Shown here piece by piece: positions 22,416-32,818 of a stretch of DNA of 64,000 nt. The notes beneath the pieces were generated by a model. It worked only from the letters and a program-made list of their open reading frames with translations, was not told where the DNA came from and made no database searches. Position 1 is the first letter of the stretch; each line of letters begins with the position of its first letter. The stretch lies in NCBI GenBank assembly GCA_010279815.1, contig QEOQ01000192.1:477602-541601 (forward strand), given 5' to 3'. Source of the stretch: Brachionus plicatilis (Eukaryota; Rotifera; Eurotatoria; Ploima; Brachionidae). Position numbers and translations under genes: made by a program.

Positions 22416-25205
22416 GGCTTATATTTATATTAGTACCAAAAAATAATTATTTAGAACCAAAAATTAATTATTTTTAATACCAAAAAATAAAAATAAAAAA
22501 TAATCATCTTAAAACCAGAATTAATTGCCTTTGAACCAAATAAAATCAATTAGTACCAAAACTAATCAATTAGTACCAGATTTTTTTAATAAGAAATTTA
22601 ACTAATTTACTTGCTTTTATCTGACATAATGTACTTAATTAATAATTTAATGTACTTAACACATATGACACTTATTATACTCACCTATACATCTCACAAA
22701 AATAATATAAATTACCAAGTACTCAATAAATAAATCTTTACAAAATTAATCCAAAAATAAAAATAATAAAACTCAATATGTCAAATGAACAAGACCAAGA
22801 CTCTGCTTCTTCATCTACCTCTGTTTTACAACGTCAAGAACCAAATCAAGACGATACTGATAATGATATTAGTATCGAAGAAAGTCCCACCAAAGCATTA
22901 AGAGGTAAAAACAGAGTTTATGAAGAACTATGTACTTATGAAACGTTCAATGAATTTACTAAAGAATTGATTGATAGTAACATTGACGATAATAATTGGA
23001 CAAAGAAAAATAAAAGTATGTCATCATCAGGCGAAAAGTTAGGTTTCAAGTGTTCCAAGTGTGACAAAAGACTTTATATAATCAAACATAGAGAAGATGC
23101 TGGTGTCACAGTTTACATCGAAGACAAGATTCATCTTCATACACCGAAAGTTCATAGCATTCCTACTGCTACTCGTGATAAAGTAATTGAAATGCATGTT
23201 CAAGATAAAAAGAAGCCAAAAGATATAATGCGTTGGCTTAGATTACATATAAACGATGGGTTTATAGAATTGAACGCAATACAAATCAACAATATCATTC
23301 AGCGTTTCAAAATAACTACATCTGGGCCTGCTAAGATGTCTGTTGTTGATTTAAAAAAATGGGCTGATGAAAAGTCAACAATACCGGATGATGTAGATAA
23401 GATGTTCGTTATTTCAAAATTCACAAGTAATTAATTAATTTTTTGACACCTTTTGTTTCTTCTTATATTAATTAACTTTTCTTTTTTAGTTGATCCAACA
23501 TATTTTGATTTTAATTTGTTTATGACTAAGCGAAGACTTATTTCATTAGCTCTTCATAATGATATGATCGCTACTGATGCAACTCATAAGTTAACTTGGC
23601 AAGATTTTCAATTATTGTTGTGTGGTACTGTGGATCAAACAAGAGCATTTCATCCATTTGGTGTTTTACTTAGTAGACATGAACGTGGAGAAGATTACAA
23701 GTTTTTATTTGAATGTATAAAAGAGATGACATTACAGCTATTCAATTTCAATTATAACCCGACAGTACTTTTAGCTGATGCTGCAATGGCAATAACAAAT
23801 GGTTTTAAGCTGGTATTTACTAATTTAAATAAACGAATTGTATGTTGGGCACATGTGAAACGTAAATTAAAAGAATATTTGAGAGGAGTCGATCATAAGT
23901 CTCTTATATTAACTGACATTCATACGTTACAAGGTGGTACATCAGAAAAACACTTTAAAGTAGCCGTTAAACTTTTAGCTCGCAAGTGGCGGTCTTTAAA
24001 CAATTTGAAAATAAACGAGTTTTTCGAATACTTTTTATCACAATGGTTTGGTGAATATACAATCGGCTGGTATGAACGGTACTCTGAAGGTTATCCAAGT
24101 ACAAATAACGCTTTAGAATCCACAAACAATGTAATAAAAGAAGAAGGTACATTCAGAGATAGAGTTGCTTTAAGAGAATTTAAAGAAATAATAGAAAATA
24201 TTATAAACAACTGGTCAAGAGATCGAGATCCAACATACCTCACTACTATTCAGTTCAATTTGAAGCCAAAGGTTTTATTACCGGACTGGACATCAGGATT
24301 TGTTTGGTGTAGATTAAACAAAAGAGTAATAAAATATACATTTGATAACAAGCTTCTATATCTCGTCGCTTCAACTAAAAATACAGAAGAAGCAAATAAA
24401 CAGAAATGTAAACACTTTTTAGAAGCTACTCAAAATTGGTCAACGTTCGATCAATACAATCATTGGAACTATTCAATTAAATACTTAGAAATAAACTTTG
24501 ACTCATGGGAATTAAGCAAATGTTCATGTCACTCCTGGCAAAAGACTTATTTATGTAAACATGTGGTTGGTGTATCAAATATTCTAAGGTTGAATGTGTT
24601 TCCAGCAGTCGACATACCAGTGGAGGGTATCAGAAAAAAGGGCAGACCTAAAAAAGCAGCACCAGCTTTAACTCGTAATTCTGTTGTTCCTATGTTCGAT
24701 TTCAATATAAATATCCAAGATAATATAATCGAAAATCAATCAATGGAATTTAATGTTCAACAAGATCTTATTGAAAATATTCAAGAGATAGAAAATCGAT
24801 TACAAATACAATCTCCAAACATACCGCTTGAGTTTCAAGTAGATACAGTATTGACAAGTATTGATAATCAACCAGCAAAAAAAAAGAGAGGACGTCCAAA
24901 AACAGTTATAGAAGAAGACGGTGTTGTACAACCATTAAAAAGAGCAAAAGGTCGTCCAAAAAAAACAATTAATGATAATAATTGAAAAATAAAAAATAAA
25001 TAATAGATAATATATAAAATATAATTGTTTTTTTTCTTATCTTATGTTAATTTTTTATTTTTAAATTTTTTATTTTTGGTATTAAATAATTATTTTTTGG
25101 TATTTTATTATTTCTTTTGGTATTTTTCTGATTATTTTTTGGTATTAATAATAAATATTTTTGGTTCTAAATAATTATTTTTAGGTACTAAGAAAAATAT
25201 AAGCC
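22416..25205 (+). mobile_element. Complete Mutator-like element (MULE)
   Basis: A 2790-bp element flanked by the identical 9-bp direct repeat TTTCTTAAA at 22407-22415 and 25206-25214. The ends are inverted: GGCTTATATTTATATTAGTA at left and GGCTTATATTTTTCTTAGTA as the reverse complement of the right end. Homology goes on through AAAAATAATTATTTAGAACC. Inside each end the word ACCAAAAAATAATTA is repeated several times, a likely transposase-binding array. Between them lies one transposase gene (22778-24985) with no stop or frameshift. The perfect duplication and open gene suggest recent insertion. Confidence 0.93.
22778..24985 (+). CDS. MULE transposase with SWIM zinc finger and AT-hooks
   Basis: Two exons, 22778-23426 and 23490-24985, joined by a 63-bp phase-1 GT-AG intron; 714 aa. 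Exon 1 encodes an acidic N-terminus and a FLYWCH/WRKY-like zinc-binding DNA-binding region (GFKCSKCDKRLYIIKHREDAGVTV..HLHTPKVHS, about residues 90-127). The MULE DDE domain has Asp246 (IATDATHK), Asp313 (LLADAAMAITNG) and Glu426 (NNALESTNN); CWAHVKRKL follows the second Asp, as usual. A SWIM finger C561-S-C563..C572-K-H574 follows. Three AT-hooks come last (KKGRPKKAA, KKRGRPKT, AKGRPKK), a tail suited to A/T-rich targets. All catalytic residues are present. I chose the first ATG because the upstream sequence is transposon untranslated DNA. Confidence 0.92.
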
Positions 25206-25611
25206 TTTCTTAAATCAACTAAGTTATTCCTTAAATACGATTTTCAAGTATTTTATTTTGCTGTTGATCAATTAAATTTCTATAATCCGAACCGAAATCT
25301 TTGAAAGCGAAAATAATCGGCTTAATGCGAGTTGACTAAATAGAAAATAAAAGTTGATATTTTTATTCTTAATAATATTGAGTTCTTTAATAATAATTTA
25401 AAAAAAAAATTTATAATATTAATAAATCAGTGAAATAAATTATTTTTTATTAATAAAAACATTCATTCAATTTCTATAATTTTGCAAAATAAATTCAATT
25501 TTGTGAATCCTTCATCATAAATGGACTAAAACATTAATTACTGTTCAGTTATTAGCTTATTTTATAATATTTTGAGGTTTTATTTTCTATAGAAAATTAT
25601 CTAGTTAATTA

Positions 25612-28600
25612 TTAATCATAGTAGTTAGCGTATGGATGTAAATATTGGCAAACTAATCCATGATCAAACCAATTCGAATCACAATCTCCATTTTTAATGC
25701 ATCTATCATTTCCAAAAACCGGAACAGTTGTATAGTAAGTACAAGGATTTGATCCGCTTGGGTGACCTGAACACCAGAATGAACTTCCTACAACACTTTC
25801 ATCTTGCCATCTATACGCTCCGTTTCTGTAATAAGCTCCAATCTATTTTTTAATTTATTTTTTAAGTAAACCAAATACCGTATTCCCTTGTTTACACGGC
25901 ATCTAAACGTATTTTTAACTTGTAAGGCCGGCCCTTATATGAATTTTTTTAAAAAAGTTGGTATTAGTGTGGCATTAAATATTAATATTCCTTTAAATAT
26001 TCATGTTTTTACTTTTTTATTATATATGAATTAAGTGTAACAATAAAAAATATTTAAATAATGCTTTTAAAAAAGTTTCATATTCTTCTTCTTTTAATCC
26101 ACCTACTGAGTAAAAAAGATTTAGCTTTTAAAAATCAATTTAATATAAATAACTAACAAACACTTCCAGAACATCAACCTTAAGACTTGATTCACCAACT
26201 ATCTCGAAAATTGATTAAAAAAATTAATTAAAATTCTTGTCTAAAATTGATACCATTCTATCAAAAAAATCTAGACTTATTGTGTTATATGTATATTGAA
26301 ATAATTTAATTATGGCATGTTAAAATTTTTTCATACTGCACAGATAAAAGCCGGTAGAATATCTACTAATAATTAATTAATAAAAATAAGTAATTTTAAT
26401 TTTTTTTAATCTGATAGAGGGGGCTGTGAAGTTCATTTCAATTCGATCTTTTCAATTCAGAAAAATTTGAATAACTTTTTTACTATAAGGAATAATTAAG
26501 TTCTGTAAAATGCTTAATGTTTAAGCAACTTTGCTTAATCCGAAAATAAATGTCTGCAAAAACTCTGCAAAGTAAGTGCACAATTAATTTGAATACTTTT
26601 TAATGGCGTGCAAAATGCACAAAATTGCAGAGTATTTTGCAGACTTATTTTACTGAATTAAGCAAATTTGCTTATAATTGAGCATTTTATAGAACTAAAT
26701 TATCTCTTTTAGTAAAAAAGTTATTCAAGTTTTTCTGAATTGAAATGATCGAATTGAAATCAACTTCACAACCCCCTGATAGAGCTTGTCACATAAAAAA
26801 AATATAATATAATACTAGAGATGAATCAGAAACTAAGAAAGACTTCATTAGTCATTCAGTTTTTTAATTTGTCTATTTTAATTTTCTTGTATGTTATATT
26901 TTAAATTAATTAAATTTGATTTTATTTTTTCTTGTTTTTTTGATTATTTTTTTAATCTGTAATTTTTCTATGAATACTATTTATATTTTAATTTTTAAAA
27001 CTATTTCGACAAAAATATTTTCTTTTTTCAATTAAAAAGTTTCCGATGAAACGTGGTAGTGCCGACAATACCATTTGTTCGAAAAATAGATTTGAATAGA
27101 ATTTAAATATTTACTTTTTTACCATTTTTTAATTAATTTTACTGTAAAAAAAAGGATTCTATGTAAAATTACTTAATTTTTTTTATTTTTATTATGAAGA
27201 TAAAAAAAATTAATAAAATAGATGTAAGAAATATTGCCATTAAAAAAAGATTTGAAAATCTGAAACAAAATTTTGTCATACAATTATGTTTATTTTTTAT
27301 GGTTAATTAAGTCAGTGTCATTCCAAAATTTTTTTAAAAAATGTAAAAACTCTTTTTTTTTTAAAGTGTTGTGTTTCTCATTTATAAATTAATTTAAATT
27401 TTTATATCAAAATTTTATTATTTTATAAATTTGAATCACTTTGAAAACCTAGGATCTTAAAGAATCATGAGATTTAAAGATTTCAAACTTTCTTCATATG
27501 GTTTTTATTTGGTGAGGTCTTGTCAATATTTTTTTCAAAAACTTTATTTTTTTTTTAAAGTTTAGGCTTGGACTTTAGTTTGGGACTTTTAAGCAATTCT
27601 GCTCAAAATTCAAGAAAAATAGCAAGTCCATAGAATCAAAAAATAAGAAAATGAATTGAAATTTGTTTTGTAAAGAATTTTTAATTTTTTTATAGTTGAT
27701 ACCACACTTAAACAGATTTTATTTTAAAATAAATTATTATATTTTTTATTTTAATTTAAGTGCTGGGATACTTTTTAAAAACTAATTTTCAAATTCGCTT
27801 CTTTTTCAAATAATATGATTTAATGCACCATTAAATTCCCAAAATTCATATTTGGAGCAGGTCTTACAAGTTAAAAATATAACATCATGAGTGATATGGT
27901 ACTATGGTACTTAAACTGAATTTTCGGGTTTGGATACAGCGTTTAAAAACAAGGAAATACCGTAAATAAAAAATGTTCAGAAATGAAAAAATTTTCTTAA
28001 TTTTACTAACCCAGTAATAAAATGTTGAAAATGAAGCGTAAATTTTGGGCAAGTCCTCAGCAATTTTTCTGTTTCGTATTGTTATCAAATTGGCTCCAAT
28101 TGAACTACACTTGGACACTGCTTGCTCATAGGTATCAACTTCTCCCATATAGCTGTAACATCCATTGAATGCTTCACCATTGTAGCTTGTATAAAAAGGA
28201 TTAGGACAAATCCGAATCGGATTAGGACTCTTCAGACTTTGATCCACATCAATTTTTTTACTAGTCCAAACACGCTCAATTCTAATAAAACCATTTACGC
28301 TAGTATTCTTGACAATTACTGTTCCAGCAAATATTCGAACCCCATCGATTACTAAATTTCCTTTGATAACTGAATTCTCAATCAAAATTGAGTGACTCAA
28401 AGTATTTGAGTTTATAATCAAGTCTTTTTCGACCATAACATTATCCAAATGAATACTAGTCATCAGATTGCTTTCTAGATTAATTATGTTGCCATTTATT
28501 TGGTTAGAAACTTGGCAATTTTTAATTGATAAACTACCAAGAATTGAATTTTTTTCAAAATTTATGACAGAAAAATTTTTTAATGATGAAGGACTCAAAT

Positions 28601-28883
28601 AAATAGCCTTAAAATTGGTCAATAATTTGACAGTATCTATCGATACATCACCATTAACGCTATAGTTGTTAAATTGGATTTGTGTGGACACATCTAGTTG
28701 AATGGCTGATGTGAATACAGAATCGATAAATGGTTCATTTAAGTATTGCTGATTTGAAATTAAATATGACCCTTGGTAAATTCCATTTGTATTTTTAACG
28801 CCTTTGTTTGATGTGTAAACTTGTCTTGAGATATCAGCGTTAGTTTGAACAAAACTCAACACAAATAAAGATAAAAAATACAT
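25612..28883 (-). CDS. Secreted C-type lectin-domain protein
   Basis: Two exons: 28883-28011 (291 codons) and 25842-25612 (76 codons plus stop). The intron is 2168 bp, phase 0, with donor GTTAGT and acceptor AATAG. The N-terminus MYFLSLFVLSFVQTNA is a signal peptide. Residues about 40-225 are a novel-looking segment of alternating hydrophobic and polar residues (SILIENSVIKGNLVIDGV, TVIVKNTSVNGFIRIERV), suggestive of a right-handed parallel beta-helix. The C-terminal domain starts CPNPFYTSYNGEAFNGCYSYMGEVDTYEQAVSKCSSIGANLITIRNRKIAEDL and crosses the splice as FYYW-IGAYYRNGAYRWQDES..SFWCSGHPSGSNPC..CDSNWFDHGLVCQYL, a C-type lectin fold. A calcium-site EPN/QPD motif is not obvious, so sugar binding is unproven. 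The second exon is too short to be seen without splicing. Confidence 0.83.
26420..26775. mobile_element. Palindromic MITE A in the lectin intron (9-bp duplication)
   Basis: A 356-bp near-perfect hairpin with arms of about 160 bp. The ends are GGGGCTGTGAAGTTCATTTC and, inverted, GGGGTTGTGAAGTTGATTTC. The flanks are identical 9-mers CTGATAGAG (26411-26419 and 26776-26784). The centre holds TTTGAATACTTTTTAATGGC followed by GTGCAAAATGCAC, shared with MITE B and, less exactly, MITE C. No coding content. Confidence 0.87.
27230..27515 (+). repeat. Dispersed repeat, second copy of 12540-12845
   Basis: See the copy at 12540. It lies within the long intron of the lectin gene. Immediately downstream, near 27565-27600, is an isolated hAT-like end (GGGACTTTTAAGCAATTCTG), without a partner on the other side. 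Confidence 0.6.
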
Positions 28884-28899
28884 TATTTTTAAATTTATT

Positions 28900-29460
28900 T
28901 AAAATTAAAATTTATTTTATTTAAATAGAATTGTTTGTGGGAAAATATCATATGAGTTAGAATATAAAAATAGGTTTCATCAATCAAATCCTTCATTTTA
29001 AGGTATAGGGCAGCGAAACTGTTTGGCTGAAAGCTATTAAAATGATCATTTTGTCATTTTTTGGTCAAATTTACCTTTATTTTTTACCGAATGAGCCAAT
29101 GTTCATCCATAAATGCACTAAAATTTATTTTTAAAGAACTATACTTGGTTTGCATTGGGTGTTTGGAATATATGAACAAAATCGGCGAACCGAAAGAAAC
29201 AAGAGAAAGAAGTAGTAACTGTAATACCTTTAAGTATGATGTCTGGCGACGAGTTGACTATTACAGCTGCAACAATAATATAACAGATAAGAAATGGTGA
29301 ATATCAGTATTATAAATTTATGAGTGATCTTTCTGTACATCAGTGCAATAATTCATACTTTGAGTAAAAGTATTGGCATACATAATCTAACTCTTGGCAC
29401 CAGATATAGAGTACTAACGACCAAATGAGGAAGCGCAGTAGACCAAAAAAAATATTATTT
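28900..29460. other. Intergenic upstream of the lectin gene with an unresolved coding-like stretch
   Basis: From about 29061 to 29300 the plus strand is open for 79 codons and has a more even base composition than its surroundings (GEPKETRERSSNCNTFKYDVWRRVDYYSCNNNI). About 100 bp on, GTRYRVLTTK resembles tails of retroelement polyproteins. I cannot assign it. It may be a transposon relic; a lectin promoter would also lie here. Confidence 0.35.
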
Positions 29461-29461
29461 T

Positions 29462-29760
29462 TTTTTATTTGCATATCTGTACCGAGCTAAAGCTCTTTCA
29501 GATTAAAAAAAAATTAAAATAAAGTTAATTAAAATAAAATAAAAATAAAAAATAAGAAAAAAATAAAGTAAAAATAATATAAGTTAAAAAGCAGAGAAAT
29601 ATTAAAATTAAAATAAGATAAATTTTGGTAGAGAGTAACAGTAACATACTTTTAAATATTTGATGATTCAAGAAAAAAAAAAGAAATAGTAAGGTAGCAA
29701 TTACACAATGGAGTTGGGTACTCGATGTATCTTGATTCGAAACCTTTGTTATATTCTAGA
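29462..29760 (-). mobile_element. 5'-truncated copy of LINE B 3' end
   Basis: The sequence is collinear with about 16940-17260: CTGTACCGAGCTAAAGCTC, then A/T-rich untranslated sequence, GGTAGCAATTACACAATGGA, and GTATCTTGATTCGAAACCTT. It contains the last codons and 3' untranslated region only, as expected for aborted target-primed reverse transcription. Confidence 0.8.
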
Positions 29761-29920
29761 CCAAAAAAAAATAAATAAATTAAAATTTTATTTAATTGTA
29801 TACACCAATTGATTTTTTTGACTTGTATGTAAAAATTTATTATTGATTATTGGTAATTGATTTTTTGTTCAATTACCTATAAAACTTTTCTTTTTAATTT
29901 GTTTTTTAAAAAAATATTTT

Positions 29921-29963
29921 CGAGTCGAGTCGACTTGATTTTTTTTTAAGTCGACTCGACTCG
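29921..29963. repeat. Perfect 16-bp inverted repeat
   Basis: CGAGTCGAGTCGACTT, then an 11-bp spacer, then its exact reverse complement AAGTCGACTCGACTCG. This is notable for CpG-containing words in an A/T-rich stretch. It is possibly the core of a decayed hAT-like MITE with ACTTGACTT words. Confidence 0.7.
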
Positions 29964-29969
29964 ACTGGA

Positions 29970-30960
29970 AAAAAATTCGATTATTCAAGCTATTTAATTT
30001 TATATCAATTATATTTTTAAATATTTACCTATCATTTAAATATTTAAATTTAATGCATACCGATAAAAGTCCGGCCTTATTCTAATGGCTGAAAACGTTC
30101 ACTTATTTGTGATCATAAAAAATTAAATAATTATAATTGAGAGATTAAATTAATAAATTAAAATTCAAGACTCGGAATGATTAAAGAATTTGTTTTTATT
30201 AGTTTGACTGTACAGAACTTAATGCTCATCTAGAAAATGAAAAAAATAATGAAACAAAATTTCAATTTTTTTTTGTGCTCAGATGTATTAAGGGAACAAA
30301 TAAAATAATGTACGATGGAGTTTTTTATTAATCTAAATTAAAAAAATGCTTCTCCTAAATTTTATACTTAAAACTTAAAACATTTATTTCAAATTAAAAT
30401 TAGATTTAGAGGATCAATATCTGGGGAAAAGAAACTATTTCCATTTAAGAATTCAAGCAAGTTAAAAAGAAAATCAATGAAGCATGCTCGATAAAATTTG
30501 CTTACTTTTAAAATATTTAAAAAATGACGGCATTTAATTGATATTGATACCTGATTGTAAGGTTTATAAAATTTATGATTAGATCACAAGCTATTGAGCA
30601 ATATTTTTCACTTTCAAACTTGAATTCTCGAGTTTTTTCGCTTTTTGTTTTTTTTTTTAAATATAATTAATTATTAAAAAATGCTCATAGTTTCAAATTT
30701 TTTGTTAAAAATTTAACATTAGCAGTATCAATCGGCGTAATAAACACTGATCTAAATTTAATATTATAATTTCAATTTTGAATTGGATTTAAAAATTCAA
30801 TATATTTAAATACGAATTTTCTAAAAAACATAAATAAAAGACAAGATAAAACATTTTTATTTAGTTTTTAAATTAAATTAATTAAATTAATCTTGATCAA
30901 AATAAGTCATCAATAATGTTCTTTGAATAAATAAATTTTTCCATACTTTGTTTATCTTTT
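29970..30960. other. Intergenic, no gene seen
   Basis: About 1 kb of A/T-rich sequence downstream of the surface-protein gene on the other strand. No transposon ends or coding signal were recognised. Confidence 0.5.
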
Positions 30961-30966
30961 AATAAA

Positions 30967-32818
30967 TTATTTGGAAAAAAAAATTATGCTGACAACAAAA
31001 AGCAAAAACTTTGAAATGCAAAATGAATTTCCAAGCGATCTTGAATCAACTTGACTAGTTGATGTAAGTGATTCTAAAACGATTTCGCTTGTAGATTCTA
31101 AAACCACTTCGCTTGTTGATTCTAAATCAACATCACTTTTTGATTCAATTGAAATTGTTCCATTTTCTACCGTTCCCTTTTGACAAGACATTTGTACTTG
31201 ATCTAGAGTTTTTTCACAATTAATAATATAAGTTATTCCATTAATGACTAAAATTTCGGTTGCTAAAATAAAAAATTTAAAATAAACACATAAAATATCT
31301 CCTGGTTATAAAAATATTCATTAGTTGAATAATTTTTGTCGGAAGCTATTAAATTTAAAGAATTTTTATTTTTAAATTGTTATTTTTGGTAAATTTAGGA
31401 AAGATATCTTAAAAAATAAAATTTTGAAACGTTTATAAGACTAGAATTGCTATTCTAATAAAATCTAACGAATATACGAATGACAGAAAAAAATTTTACA
31501 TTAAACTGGCGTTTAATTCGATTAAAAATGGTAATTTTTTTCTTTGAGCAATTTTCAAATTAATATTTTAAATTTTCTTTCCGATCAAAATTTTAATTAT
31601 ATTGAACCTTTTGATTATTTTTTAGTTTTTAAGAAAAAAATTATTATAAAAATAAGATCAATTTTTCAATTTTACACTCAAGTCAAAAAGTCAAATAAGT
31701 TTTTTTTTGAAATTTAGCCTAAAAATTTAAAGTCATAAAATTTTCAAAATTAAATTAAAAAAAGCGAAGATAAAATTATTCATAACCTCAAATATACTAG
31801 TTAAAAGTAAAAAATTTTGAAAGAATCAAATATTACCATTTATAACTGCCTGGGAAGTTTCAATACTCAAATCAAATCCGGACTTTCTTGCCTCTTCTTG
31901 TATAATATTTTCATCTCTTTTCAAATTCTGTACAATATTTAATACAATATCATCAAGACTTAATTCAGAATTAATCCATGTATTAATATTGGTAGTAAAC
32001 CCAATAGAATATTCATCATTTCCTTCGCTAAATAAAATAAATTAATGAATTTATTTAATAAAAAATTATTCAATTTACTTTTTAATATTAAAAATAGATT
32101 CATATCCGATTGACTCTAACAAAGCTTGTTCTATATTGGTCACATTTACATCTTCGATGAACAGTATTCTGTCCACCTGAATCAAAACTCTTTTTACTGT
32201 TCGTATACGCCTATTTCTAACAATGCCATTCATTTGTATTCTTGTGTTAAATTTCGATTGAGCAATTTCTTCGGCCTTCGAAGTTGCTGAATGTGATGTC
32301 ATTTCGGCATTCAAAAGAGATGATTGAGTTGACAGACTAGAAGTTCCAACTGCTTGGGTTGTAAATGAAACTGAATAACTTGTCTCTCTTTTTGAATTTG
32401 AAAATGAAAATCGAGAACTTCTTCCTTCTACCGTGCTTTCAGCTTCAATTGAACTATTCTTTTGTGTAACTTTGGTTATTACTTTATTTGTCTCTTCTGT
32501 AATAGATGGTAGCTTTGTTGTTAGGACATCGGTAACAGGATTGGTGGTTGAATCATCAGTTGAAGCATTCGTTTCTTCTCTTGATCGTTCTTGTGTGGTG
32601 ATTTTGAAAGAAGAGATCGAAGCTTGCCCCAAAGTTTCCTTAAATAATTCATCAGTTTCCGTTTGCGTTTCTAAATCATCTATTGTGGTATCTTCAAATG
32701 TAAACTCTTCATTTTCTTCATTTACGTCAGCGGTATTTTTAAATGTGTAATTGGAGCATTTACAAATTAAAGTAATTAATAAAATTAGGCAAAGAAGATT
32801 TTCAGAAAATTTAATCAT
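30967..32818 (-). CDS. Ser/Thr-rich secreted, probably GPI-anchored surface protein
   Basis: Three exons: 32818-32079, 32027-31837 and 31262-30967. The two introns of 51 and 574 bp are GT-AG and the frame is continuous; 408 aa. It begins with a signal peptide (MIKFSENLLCLILLITLICKCS), followed by about 180 residues rich in Ser, Thr and Glu (TTIDDLETQTETDELF; STTNPVTDVLTTKLPS), likely O-glycosylated. A more globular middle follows (RNRRIRTVKRVLIQVDRILFIEDVNVTNIEQALLESIGYESIF..). Near the end are imperfect repeats VDLESTSEVV/LESTSEIV/LESLTSTSQV. The chain closes with SFCISKFLLFVVSIIFFSK, a hydrophobic tail almost at the C-terminus, typical of GPI attachment signals. No known domain is recognised. 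It is a lineage-restricted mucin-like protein by appearance. Confidence 0.72.

Noticed and set aside
29061..29300. 79-codon gene candidate upstream of the lectin gene
   Set aside because: No splice partners, signal peptide or recognised domain, and followed by retroelement-like debris; left as unresolved rather than called a gene.
32433..32750. 105-codon Val/Ser-rich plus-strand ORF
   Set aside because: Antisense of the Ser/Thr-rich exon at 32075-32818.
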